DNA of 64,000 bases from Ascidiimonas sp046199005 (lineage in GTDB: Bacteria; Bacteroidota; Bacteroidia; Flavobacteriales; Flavobacteriaceae): contig CP176050.1 of NCBI GenBank assembly GCA_046199005.1, positions 3,844,001-3,908,000 on the forward strand, given 5' to 3'. Position 1 is the stretch's first letter. Each line of letters begins with the position of its first letter. The notes under the pieces are model-generated. The model saw only the letters and a list, made by a program, of their open reading frames with translations, was not told where the DNA came from and did not search any database. The position numbers were made by a program, and so were the translations under genes. Positions 55,773 to 63,675 of this stretch are shown here, one piece after another.

Positions 55773-55780
55773 TATCTTTG
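55773..55780 (+). promoter_or_regulatory. Candidate -7 element very close to a start codon
   Basis: TATCTTTG matches TAnnTTTG exactly and ends 9 bp before the ATG at 55790 of the MurG-like glycosyltransferase. Transcription would begin almost at the start codon, giving a near-leaderless mRNA. No clear -33 TTG. Confidence 0.45.
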
Positions 55781-55789
55781 TTGATAACG

Positions 55790-56845
55790 ATGAGAAAAAG
55801 AATACTGGTTGCTCCTCTAAATTGGGGGCTTGGACATGCTGCACGTTGTATTCCAATAATTAAGGAACTACAACAGGCGGGTTTTATTCCCATTTTAGGT
55901 TCTGACGGTGATTCTCTTCTACTTTTACAAAAAGAATTTCCCAATCTGGAATCGATCGAGCTACCCTCCTATCAAATTTCGTATCCAAAAAAAGGAAACC
56001 ATTTTAGATTTAAAATGTTATGGGATACTCCGAAACTGGTAAATGCCATTAAAAACGAGAAAAAAGCGATCAAGCGTATTGTAGATACGCAACAGGTAGA
56101 CGGTATTATTTCTGATAATCGTTTGGGAGTACATCACAAAAAGATCCCTTCGGTCTTTGTTACACATCAACTAAACGTGCTTAGTGGTAACACAACCTGG
56201 TTGAGCTCAAAAATACATCGATCTTTCATCAAAAAATATAACGAATGCTGGGTGCCGGATGTAGCCAGAAAACCTAATCTAAGTGGTCGTCTGGGTCATT
56301 TAAAAAACAGTAAGCTTCCGGTGAAATACATAGGCCCTTTGAGTAGATTAGAAAAGAAAATGCTTCCGGAAGCATATGAACTCATGGTGATCTTATCGGG
56401 TCCTGAACCACAGCGAACATTACTGGAAGTAAAGCTGCTGGAAGAGCTTCAAAAATTTCATGGGAAAGTGCTGTTCGTTAAAGGAAAGTTAGAGCAACAA
56501 CAGCAAATCGAGGAACGTAGAAATCTCCGCATTTATAATTTCATGGATTCAAAAGATCTCGAGAAAGCTCTTAACGAAAGTAAGATCGTACTGGCACGTT
56601 CGGGTTATACGACCATTATGGATCTTACAAAACTGGAAAAGAAAGCCTTCTTTATTCCTACGCCAGGTCAATATGAGCAAGAATATTTGGCAAGAAGATT
56701 AAAAATTAAAGGCATTGTGCCCAGCTGTCCGCAGCATAAATTCAAATTGTCGAAATTAGAGATAGTTAAATTATACAAAGGACTTTCTAGTATCCCGACT
56801 AAAAACAATTTAAAAGATTTATTTGGCCTTTTCGAGGGTAAATGA
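55790..56845 (+). CDS. MurG/GT28-like glycosyltransferase
   Basis: A 351-aa GT-B fold protein. The ATG at 55790 starts RKRILVAPLNWGLGHAARCIPII, the N-terminal nucleotide-sugar or acceptor loop. The C-terminal GT28-like half has VILSGPEPQRTLLEVKLL, then KIVLARSGYTTIMDL and FIPTPGQYEQEYLARRL, where the family binds UDP-sugar. The acceptor is unknown; it is conserved as a single gene in flavobacteria beside trmB as far as I recall. It overlaps the convergent histidine kinase by 27 bp. Confidence 0.82.
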   Translation: MRKRILVAPLNWGLGHAARCIPIIKELQQAGFIPILGSDGDSLLLLQKEFPNLESIELPSYQISYPKKGNHFRFKMLWDTPKLVNAIKNEKKAIKRIVDTQQVDGIISDNRLGVHHKKIPSVFVTHQLNVLSGNTTWLSSKIHRSFIKKYNECWVPDVARKPNLSGRLGHLKNSKLPVKYIGPLSRLEKKMLPEAYELMVILSGPEPQRTLLEVKLLEELQKFHGKVLFVKGKLEQQQQIEERRNLRIYNFMDSKDLEKALNESKIVLARSGYTTIMDLTKLEKKAFFIPTPGQYEQEYLARRLKIKGIVPSCPQHKFKLSKLEIVKLYKGLSSIPTKNNLKDLFGLFEGK

Positions 56846-57862
56846 AAACTCAGATCCGATACCAAAAACACTTTCCACATAGATCTTCTCGTTATGAGCT
56901 TCTATGATGTGCTTTACAATGGACAACCCCAGTCCTGAACCTCCTTCTTTACGACTTCCGCTTTTATCAACTCTGTAGAATCTTTCAAAAAGACGAGGTA
57001 TATGCGCTTTTTCGATCCCTTCTCCATTATCGGTAACTCTTACTATGACTTTATTCTTTATAAGGTTTTCAATACTCACCTCGGTAGTACCATCCTGTTT
57101 GCCGTACTTAATAGAGTTAACGATGAGATTGGTAAGCACTTGCTGTATACGTTCTTTGTCTGCATGAACCATAATAGGTTTTTCATACGTCATATCGAAT
57201 GTAAGCGTGATCTTCTTCTTAGCTGCCTTCATCTCCAGAAGATCAAAAACATTACGTATTAAATCAACAATATCGAAATCCTGATAATCCAAATGAAGAT
57301 CACCTACCTCGAGTTTTGTGATCATATCAAGATCTTTTACAATATAAATGAGTCGTTCTACACCTTTCGCGGCCCGTTGTAAATATTTCTTTCGTATTTG
57401 CTTATCTTCCATAGCGCCGTCCAACAGCGTAAGCAAATAACCCTGTACAGTAAATAAAGGTGTTTTTAGTTCATGAGAAACATTACCCATAAACTCTTTT
57501 CGATAGGCTTCCCGAACTTTTAAGGTTTCTATCTCTAGCTTTTTATCTTTTGCAAACTTTTCTATTTCTCTGGTGAGCGTAGCCATATCGGTCGTAATTG
57601 GCTGATTTTGAAAAGTAGTTGATTCTAAAAGCGATACATCATCATAAATTCGTTTGACTCTTTTGTAGATAAAACGCTCTACTCTGTACTGTAGTAAAAA
57701 AAAAGCCAGTATAAATACCAGGCAGGCAAAGAACGGTAATACTATATATGCAGGATAGGCATTGGTTAGTAACATTCCACCGGCGACACAAGTGGCAATT
57801 AACGTTACAAAAAATGAAGAGCGTAGGGCAAATTTATATGATTTTTTAAGTCTTCTGGCCAT
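56819..57862 (-). CDS. Sensor histidine kinase (PhoR-like)
   Basis: A 347-aa membrane kinase. Two membrane segments (about 14-33 and 39-58) leave almost no periplasmic domain, so the signal is probably sensed in the membrane or through partners, as in PhoR. HisKA has H130 in GNVSHELKTPLFTVQ. HATPase has NLIVNSIKYGK, DNGEGI and GGSGLGLSIVKHI. It starts one base after the response regulator ends, so the pair is co-translated. Confidence 0.93.
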   Translation of the reverse strand: MARRLKKSYKFALRSSFFVTLIATCVAGGMLLTNAYPAYIVLPFFACLVFILAFFLLQYRVERFIYKRVKRIYDDVSLLESTTFQNQPITTDMATLTREIEKFAKDKKLEIETLKVREAYRKEFMGNVSHELKTPLFTVQGYLLTLLDGAMEDKQIRKKYLQRAAKGVERLIYIVKDLDMITKLEVGDLHLDYQDFDIVDLIRNVFDLLEMKAAKKKITLTFDMTYEKPIMVHADKERIQQVLTNLIVNSIKYGKQDGTTEVSIENLIKNKVIVRVTDNGEGIEKAHIPRLFERFYRVDKSGSRKEGGSGLGLSIVKHIIEAHNEKIYVESVFGIGSEFSFTLEKAK

Positions 57863-58549
57863 TTAAAGCACAAACTTATAACCTACTCCCTTAACGGTTT
57901 TAAAATGATCATCACCTATTTTTTCTCTTAGCTTTCTTATGTGAACATCAATGGTTCTGCCTCCAACAATTACTTCATTACCCCAAACTTTATCGAGTAT
58001 TTCTTCACGTTTAAAAACCTTTCCTGGTCTGGAAGCCAGGAGTGAAAGTAATTCAAATTCTTTTCGTGGCAGGATGATCTCTTTACCGCGTTGTACGATC
58101 TTATATTCATCGCGGTTAATTACGATATCACCTACATTATTGATATTCGCCTGATAGTTATCGCCTTCCTTAAGTCTTCTAAGCAGAGCTTTCACCTTGC
58201 TAACCAATACTTTTGGCTTGATAGGCTTTGTAATATAATCATCTGCTCCGGCATCGAATCCAGCTACCTGTGAATAATCTTCGCCCCTGGCGGTAAGAAA
58301 CGTTATGATGGTATTTTCAAGCTCAGGGATTTTTCTGATCTGCTCGCAAGCTTCAATCCCGTCCATTTCGGGCATCATTACATCCAGGATAATCAATTGA
58401 GGTAGCTCTTTCTTCGCTTTTGAAACACCTTCCAATCCGTTTTTGGCAGTACTTACTTGATATCCCTCATTGGTAAGGTTATAACCTACAATTTCCAAAA
58501 TATCAGGTTCATCATCTACCAGAAGTATCTTAATATCTTTTTTTTTCAT
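57863..58549 (-). CDS. OmpR/PhoB-family response regulator
   Basis: A 228-aa regulator. The receiver domain has D12-D13-E14, phospho-acceptor D56 (LDVMMPE) and K in TKPI. The winged helix (about 130-228) has LPRKEFELLSLLASRPGKVF and VDVHIRKLREKIGDD. It is paired with the PhoR-like kinase. The TonB receptor-lipoprotein genes are divergent from it and could be targets; no Pho box was identified by eye. Confidence 0.93.
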   Translation of the reverse strand: MKKKDIKILLVDDEPDILEIVGYNLTNEGYQVSTAKNGLEGVSKAKKELPQLIILDVMMPEMDGIEACEQIRKIPELENTIITFLTARGEDYSQVAGFDAGADDYITKPIKPKVLVSKVKALLRRLKEGDNYQANINNVGDIVINRDEYKIVQRGKEIILPRKEFELLSLLASRPGKVFKREEILDKVWGNEVIVGGRTIDVHIRKLREKIGDDHFKTVKGVGYKFVL

Positions 58550-58633
58550 TGAAATATATAGTTGTGTTTCCCCTCAAAAGTAAAGATAAAATTAAAAAAC
58601 AAAACCACTTAACATTCATTTAATATGGTAACA

Positions 58634-58641
58634 CAAAGGTA
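58634..58641 (-). promoter_or_regulatory. Candidate -7 element of the PhoB/PhoR-like operon
   Basis: TACCTTTG on the minus strand matches TAnnTTTG, about 85 bp before the regulator ATG at 58549. A TTG at the right spacing is missing. The remaining 58550-58729 divergent region is AT-rich without other clear signals. Confidence 0.35.
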
Positions 58642-58729
58642 ACTTTTAGCTTACAGAGGTTTAATGGGCAAGTAACTTGAGTTTTACAAAGTGGGTCTTT
58701 ATTTGCACAGAGAATTGATAAAGACAAAG

Positions 58730-61534
58730 ATGAAACATACTTTAGTACTGCTGGTATTTTTAATTTCTACAGTAATCATAGCCCAAGAAAAGGGGTCTAT
58801 TGTAGGTAAAATAACAGATAAAGAATTAAATAATGATCCGCTGCCGTTTGCAAATGTTTTAATAAAAGGCACCACTACAGGAACAACCACAGATTTTGAC
58901 GGCTTGTTTCGGTTTGAAGATTTGGATCCCGGAGCCTATACATTATCTATAAGTTTTGTAGGGTATCAAACTATTGAAGTAAATAATGTAGTAGTAGAAG
59001 CAGGTAAAGTAACGGAAATTGAAGCTGGATTGAGTCAGGATGCACAAGCTCTTGAAGAAGTAGTGGTAACAACAACCGTTAAAAGAGAATCGCAGATCGC
59101 ACTATTACTTGAACAGAAAAACGTAGCCACTATCCAAACTAAAATAGGAGCTACACAATTATCTGAATTAGCGATCAGTGATGTGCAATCAGGTTTGGCG
59201 AAAGCTAGTGGAGTAGCTACTCAGGGAAGTCGACTATATGTAAGAGGTCTGGGAGATCGTTATAATAACGCATATTTGAATGGTTTACCACTTCCTTCAC
59301 TTGATCCTAGAAAAAAATTAATAGACCTCACCATTTTCCCGACGAACATTGTGGAGAATTTGGGAGTTTTTAAAGCATACTCCTCTCTTTTATACGGAGA
59401 CTTTGCGGGTGCCAGTGTTGATATAAATACCAAAGACAATCCCGGCGAGGGTTTTCTTGAGATAGGTTTGAGCGTTGGCGGTAACTCGAATGCGCTGTTC
59501 AGCGATTTTTTTCTGTTGGATGGTGGAGAATATGATTATTTTGGGATTAATGACGGTACTCGAAGAATTCCATCTATAGTGCGGGCTTTTCAACAGACGC
59601 CTAATATTTCTTATGATAGCCGACTTGTTCCTATTTACCAATTTGAAACCAATCTGAACCCTGAAGAAAGATATAGCAATCTGCCCAACGGAAGCTTGTC
59701 GATCGCCGGAGGAAAACGCTTCACTTTCGCTAATGAAGATCGTCTGGATGTTCTATTCAGTGCTAGTTTTAGTTCAGGACGTACAGCGGTTGAGAATGGT
59801 TTTGAAACTGCATTAAATTCTCAGGGAGGTATACTTTTATCTGCTTTTTCAGCCGGATTTGAGAGATGGGCATACACCACCAATTCTACACTTCTTGGAA
59901 CGCTTACCTATAGGTTCAATGAAAATCACAAAATCCAAACAACCACTTTGTTAATCAATGATACCGAAGACGAGTTAAGAGAGTTTGTGGGCCCTTCCGG
60001 AGAAAATGATGAATTGAATAGTTTGATTCGACGTGGTACTTTTCGTCAAAATGCATTGATTACCCAACAAATAAAAGGAGAACATAAATTTAATGACGGG
60101 GTTTATGTATTTAATTGGTCTGGTGCTTATAATTACTCGCTCAATTCTGTGCCGGACAGAAGACAGGTTTTCTTTTCTGAACTAGAAGACGGAAGAACCG
60201 TTTTTGGCAATCGAAGAAATACTTTTGATGGCAATACCCAACGTTTCTGGCAGGAACTTAGTGAAAATGATCTTTCAGGTTCCGTAAGCCTCGATATTAA
60301 TTTCAATAAAGATGAAGATGGTCGCTTTAAAAATCGGGTGACTTTTGGAATGAACAATCGTGATAAGAGAAGAGACTTTGAAGCTTTTCAATTGAATTAC
60401 TTCTTTGATGATCTTGCTAATGTAGACGTTGATTTCAATAATCCCGATGAATTTCTGAATGCTGAAAATTTTGAAAATGAGGTATATCATGTAGAAGAGT
60501 TTCAACGACCACAAAACATTTATAAAGCAGATCTAAGCAATAACGCCGGATTCGTAGACCTTCAGTTAGCACTTTCAGATAAATTAACCCTTTCAACAGG
60601 TCTACGATTGGAAGATTATACTCAGAATATTTTTTATAGAAATGAAGGTGACATAAGCCTTGAGTTTTTCAATGAACGAATTCAGGAAACCTTTTTTCTT
60701 CCAAGTGTATCTTTCAAATATGCAGCAAGCGAAACTACCAACTGGAGGCTGGCAGCTAGTAAAACAGTGACGCTTCCCAAATTTACAGAAACCGCTCCTT
60801 TTTTAGATGAAGATATTTTTGAAACGACTTTAGGTAATCCCATCGTTGTAAATTCTGATAACTACAATTTCGATCTTAAATACGAAATTTTTCCGGAAGC
60901 AGGTGAACTAATTTCATTTACTGCCTTTGGAAAATATATTGAAAATCCTATTGAAAAAGTACGATTAGCATCGGCGAGTAATTTAAATACGTTCGTAAAT
61001 ACAGATGAAGCGTATATTGCTGGTATAGAGTTTGAATATCGACAAAATCTGAGCAAGGTATTAGGTGAAGCATGGAATAATTTTACCTTTGGTTTTAATG
61101 GTACTGCGATGTACACCGAGGTAAATATAGACGACCAGATAACTACTTTTAACGGTTCGAATATTGCTCCTACTAATACATCAAGACAATTACAAGGAGC
61201 TTCTCCTTATATCATTAATACAGACCTTACCTACAAGACAGAAAAAGGAAATCATAAAATTTCGTCCACCTTAGATTTTAGCATTTTTGGAGACCGAATC
61301 TACAGTGCAGGAGGTAATGGTGTTGGAGATATTTTCGAAAAAGGTTTCGGTACTTTAAACTTCAACTTTAGCGATGCTATTGGTGAACACTGGGTAGTAA
61401 GTATCAAAGGAAAAAATCTATTGAACCCTACAATCGAAAGATATCAGGATCAGGAAGACCAAGGACGTGAATATACTGTTTTTAGGCAAAAATTAGGCGT
61501 AGACTTTAGTCTGGGCCTTACCTACAAATTTTAA
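58730..61534 (+). CDS. TonB-dependent receptor with CarboxypepD_reg-like domain
   Basis: A 934-aa outer-membrane receptor from the ATG at 58730, which begins the signal peptide MKHTLVLLVFLISTVIIAQ. The CarboxypepD_reg-like domain has GKITDKELNNDPLPFANV and TDFDGLFRF. The plug has LEEVVVTTTVKRESQ and LYVRGLGDRYNNAYLNG. The barrel ends LGLTYKF. It is not of SusC type (no SusC signature) and has no SusD partner. A beta-helix-like lipoprotein gene follows 47 bp downstream. Divergence from a PhoB/PhoR-like pair makes phosphate-related uptake a possibility only. Confidence 0.88.
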   Translation: MKHTLVLLVFLISTVIIAQEKGSIVGKITDKELNNDPLPFANVLIKGTTTGTTTDFDGLFRFEDLDPGAYTLSISFVGYQTIEVNNVVVEAGKVTEIEAGLSQDAQALEEVVVTTTVKRESQIALLLEQKNVATIQTKIGATQLSELAISDVQSGLAKASGVATQGSRLYVRGLGDRYNNAYLNGLPLPSLDPRKKLIDLTIFPTNIVENLGVFKAYSSLLYGDFAGASVDINTKDNPGEGFLEIGLSVGGNSNALFSDFFLLDGGEYDYFGINDGTRRIPSIVRAFQQTPNISYDSRLVPIYQFETNLNPEERYSNLPNGSLSIAGGKRFTFANEDRLDVLFSASFSSGRTAVENGFETALNSQGGILLSAFSAGFERWAYTTNSTLLGTLTYRFNENHKIQTTTLLINDTEDELREFVGPSGENDELNSLIRRGTFRQNALITQQIKGEHKFNDGVYVFNWSGAYNYSLNSVPDRRQVFFSELEDGRTVFGNRRNTFDGNTQRFWQELSENDLSGSVSLDINFNKDEDGRFKNRVTFGMNNRDKRRDFEAFQLNYFFDDLANVDVDFNNPDEFLNAENFENEVYHVEEFQRPQNIYKADLSNNAGFVDLQLALSDKLTLSTGLRLEDYTQNIFYRNEGDISLEFFNERIQETFFLPSVSFKYAASETTNWRLAASKTVTLPKFTETAPFLDEDIFETTLGNPIVVNSDNYNFDLKYEIFPEAGELISFTAFGKYIENPIEKVRLASASNLNTFVNTDEAYIAGIEFEYRQNLSKVLGEAWNNFTFGFNGTAMYTEVNIDDQITTFNGSNIAPTNTSRQLQGASPYIINTDLTYKTEKGNHKISSTLDFSIFGDRIYSAGGNGVGDIFEKGFGTLNFNFSDAIGEHWVVSIKGKNLLNPTIERYQDQEDQGREYTVFRQKLGVDFSLGLTYKF

Positions 61535-61581
61535 AATTGATCAACTAAAACAAATTGAAAATAATACTCAAACTTAATAAA

Positions 61582-62922
61582 ATGATGAAAAATCAAATTT
61601 CTTATCTGGTTCTATTAATAGTTTTCGCAGCATCACTGTTTTCATCTTGCTATCGCGATGATGATAGCAATATTGAGATTACCATAATCGATGGTGGTGG
61701 TTCGTCCGAAAATGAGATTATTTCCGGCGATATAAATGCAGATCTTACGTTAGATAGCAATGTAATATACGAATTAGAAGGAGGCGTTTTTGTGAATGAT
61801 GGTGTTACACTTACGATTCCTGCAGGAACCCGAATTGAAGCTGGTAGTACCAACGGAGTATTTGCCTTTCTTGCTGTAAGACAGGGGGGAAAGATTGATG
61901 CGCAGGGCACTGCCAATGAACCTATCGTTTTTACCTCTAACAAAAGCACGCCTAACCCAGGGGATTGGGGCGGACTTGTACTGGCTGGTAGAGCTCCTAT
62001 TAACCGTGCTGGAACTGCAGGTGGTACCGCTACAGCTGAAATTGCAAATCTTACGTATGGAGGAGATGATCCGACAGATAACTCAGGAATTTTGAGATAT
62101 GTTCGATTGGAATATACGGGAGGGCGTATCAACGAAAGTTCAGAATATAATGGTCTGTCCCTTTACGGAGTTGGAAATGGAACTACTTTAGAGTTCATCC
62201 AGACATATCAAGGTAATGACGACGGTTTTGAATTCTTTGGAGGAACTGTTAATCTGAAATATGCAGTATCAACAAGTGCGCAAGATGATTCTTTTGACTG
62301 GACCGACGGATGGGTTGGAAACGGCCAGTTCTGGATTGTACAGCAAGGTACCATTGAAGGCGATAAAGGTATTGAGGCTGACAACCTTGATGGAACGAAC
62401 GATGCCGTTCCTTTCTCAAACCCTACCATCTCGAACATTACACTTATTGGAGCAAATGATGGAGACGGAGAAAACAAAGGCATTGAGTTTAGAGCTGGTA
62501 CTAAAGTGAAGGCTTACAACATGATCATACAGGGATTCTCTGACAAAGGTATTGAAGTTGATGATGATCAAACTCTTATCAACCTCAACAACGGTGAAGT
62601 AGAAGTATTTAATTCTATCATTAACAACGCTAACTCTTTCGATCTTGATCATGGTGGTTCTGCAACTGTTGATTTAAATGATTTTGCTACTTTCTCAAAC
62701 TTTACATTGGATGGTTCGGGAGACCCTTTTAACACCGCGGGAACCGGAATTCCTTCAGAATTAGAAATAGAAGGATTTAGAGGTACTTATCAGTATACCG
62801 CAGCAACCGATGGAGTAGATAATTTTGATCCAGCAACCTTGGGCGCATTCTTTACCTCTGCTCCTTATGCCGGTGCACTTTCCTCAACTGATACCTGGAC
62901 AAATGGCTGGGTAAGACTATAA
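61582..62922 (+). CDS. Lipoprotein with right-handed beta-helix-like repeats
   Basis: A 446-aa lipoprotein; ATG 61582 or 61585 is preferred to 61555 because it starts the signal MMKNQISYLVLLIVFAASLFSSC. The mature part has repeated short strands and turns rich in Gly/Asn (GVTLTIPAGTRIEAG; GKIDAQGTANEPIVFTSN; DWGGLVLAGRAPIN; GLSLYGVGNGTTLEFIQ), as in right-handed beta-helix proteins. Asp-rich patches near 225-250 (YQGNDDGFEFFGG; DDSFDWTDGW) may bind metal. It is co-transcribed with the TonB receptor and probably works with it at the surface. No enzyme motif is recognised. Confidence 0.75.
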   Translation: MMKNQISYLVLLIVFAASLFSSCYRDDDSNIEITIIDGGGSSENEIISGDINADLTLDSNVIYELEGGVFVNDGVTLTIPAGTRIEAGSTNGVFAFLAVRQGGKIDAQGTANEPIVFTSNKSTPNPGDWGGLVLAGRAPINRAGTAGGTATAEIANLTYGGDDPTDNSGILRYVRLEYTGGRINESSEYNGLSLYGVGNGTTLEFIQTYQGNDDGFEFFGGTVNLKYAVSTSAQDDSFDWTDGWVGNGQFWIVQQGTIEGDKGIEADNLDGTNDAVPFSNPTISNITLIGANDGDGENKGIEFRAGTKVKAYNMIIQGFSDKGIEVDDDQTLINLNNGEVEVFNSIINNANSFDLDHGGSATVDLNDFATFSNFTLDGSGDPFNTAGTGIPSELEIEGFRGTYQYTAATDGVDNFDPATLGAFFTSAPYAGALSSTDTWTNGWVRL

Positions 62923-62956
62923 AAGTAATTTGACATTTTGCTTATATAATTCTTAA

Positions 62957-62990
62957 AAAACATCCTGCAAAATTGCAGGATGTTTTGGTT
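62957..62990 (+). terminator. Terminator after the beta-helix lipoprotein
   Basis: AAAACATCCTGCAA (62957-62970) pairs perfectly with its complement at 62973-62986 around AA. The following tract is only T-rich within the stem (TTTT), so strength is uncertain, but position 34 bp after the stop fits. Confidence 0.75.
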
Positions 62991-63068
62991 TTCAAGTAGT
63001 TCACAACAAAAAAGACTGGTTTCACAAAAAAATAGAAGGTTTAGGTAACGATGCGTTTTTAAAATTAT

Positions 63069-63076
63069 TATATTTG
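63069..63076 (+). promoter_or_regulatory. Candidate -7 element for the small T9SS gene
   Basis: TATATTTG matches TAnnTTTG and lies 27 bp before the ATG at 63104. No clear -33 TTG; the gene may have its own promoter after the upstream terminator. Confidence 0.4.
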
Positions 63077-63103
63077 TTTGTAACTTAACTTATTGTTTGT
63101 ACC

Positions 63104-63496
63104 ATGAATAAAAATTCTTTGCTCACTTTTATTGCCCTAACAGTGATGCATCTGTCCGTTGGACAGCCGGAATTTCATGGGGATACCCAACTATCATCAG
63201 GCCCCGATGAAATTGAAATGACCTACTACGCTGATCCCCCATCAGCAAGCGACCAGAATGGTGAAATCGAAGGTTTTAAATTATTTCCTAATCCGGTAAC
63301 AAATGGTTATGTAACCATTTCTACTAAGAGGAATCTAAGCAAAACCATTTCGATCTTTGACGTTCTCGGAAAAGAAGTTCTAAACACGGTAATTGCCGGA
63401 AATTCTTTAGATGTAACCCGCCTAACCGCAGGAGTATATTTAATGAAAGTATCAGAAGATGGTGCCTCAAGTACCCGAAAGCTAGTTATCCGATAA
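63104..63496 (+). CDS. Small secreted protein with T9SS type A sorting domain
   Basis: A 130-aa protein. The signal peptide (MNKNSLLTFIALTVMHLSVGQ) is followed by about 35 residues of low-complexity linker. The rest is nearly all T9SS sorting domain (FKLFPNPVTNGYVTIS; SIFDVLGKEVL; LTAGVYLMKV; TRKLVIR). It thus has almost no cargo domain. In Flavobacteriia such short proteins often follow a TonB receptor and lipoprotein as here; function unknown. Confidence 0.85.
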   Translation: MNKNSLLTFIALTVMHLSVGQPEFHGDTQLSSGPDEIEMTYYADPPSASDQNGEIEGFKLFPNPVTNGYVTISTKRNLSKTISIFDVLGKEVLNTVIAGNSLDVTRLTAGVYLMKVSEDGASSTRKLVIR

Positions 63497-63520
63497 TTAC
63501 AAAACAATACTTTAAACCAG

Positions 63521-63547
63521 AAAGCTTCCTGACCGGAAGCTTTTTTT
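63521..63547 (+). terminator. Intrinsic terminator after the T9SS gene
   Basis: AAAGCTTCC (63521-63529) pairs with GGAAGCTTT (63535-63543), loop TGACC, followed by further T residues. It ends the receptor-lipoprotein-T9SS unit. Confidence 0.88.
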
Positions 63548-63568
63548 ATTAGCACCGCCAAAGGGTCT

Positions 63569-63632
63569 AATACCTCAAGGCTTGCCTCGAAATTAAACGT
63601 TTGTCTCAAGCAAATACCTCATGGGCTTCCCT
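63569..63632. repeat. Two imperfect repeat units, each a small hairpin
   Basis: AATACCTCAAGGCTTGCCT (63569-63587) and AATACCTCATGGGCTTCCCT (63613-63632) are alike at most positions. Each can fold: TCAAGGC with GCCTCGA, and TCATGGG with CCCTTGA, both with one mismatch. They lie in the gap between the terminator and the last gene and resemble dispersed flavobacterial intergenic repeats. Confidence 0.55.
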
Positions 63633-63659
63633 TGAAGTAGTTTACTTTGGTTATTTTTG
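63632..63659 (+). promoter_or_regulatory. Candidate promoter of the LuxE-like gene
   Basis: TTG (63632-63634), a 17-bp spacer, then TATTTTTG (63652-63659), matching -33 TTG / -7 TAnnTTTG. Predicted start near 63666, 10 nt before the ATG at 63676. Confidence 0.5.
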
Positions 63660-63675
63660 TTCATCATTATATAAC

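Noticed and set aside
55713..55856. 48-codon N-terminal extension of TrmB
   Set aside because: The extension lacks similarity to the family, crosses the promoter and start of the divergent gene, and a GTG start at the conserved GSKNKLKRF position explains the protein.
55408..55863. 151-codon open frame on the plus strand
   Set aside because: It is antisense to trmB, which has clear SAM and catalytic motifs, and ends inside the next gene in another frame.
61650..62132. 160-codon open frame on the minus strand
   Set aside because: It is antisense to the beta-helix lipoprotein; the Ser/Pro-rich translation reflects the complement of Gly/Asn codons.
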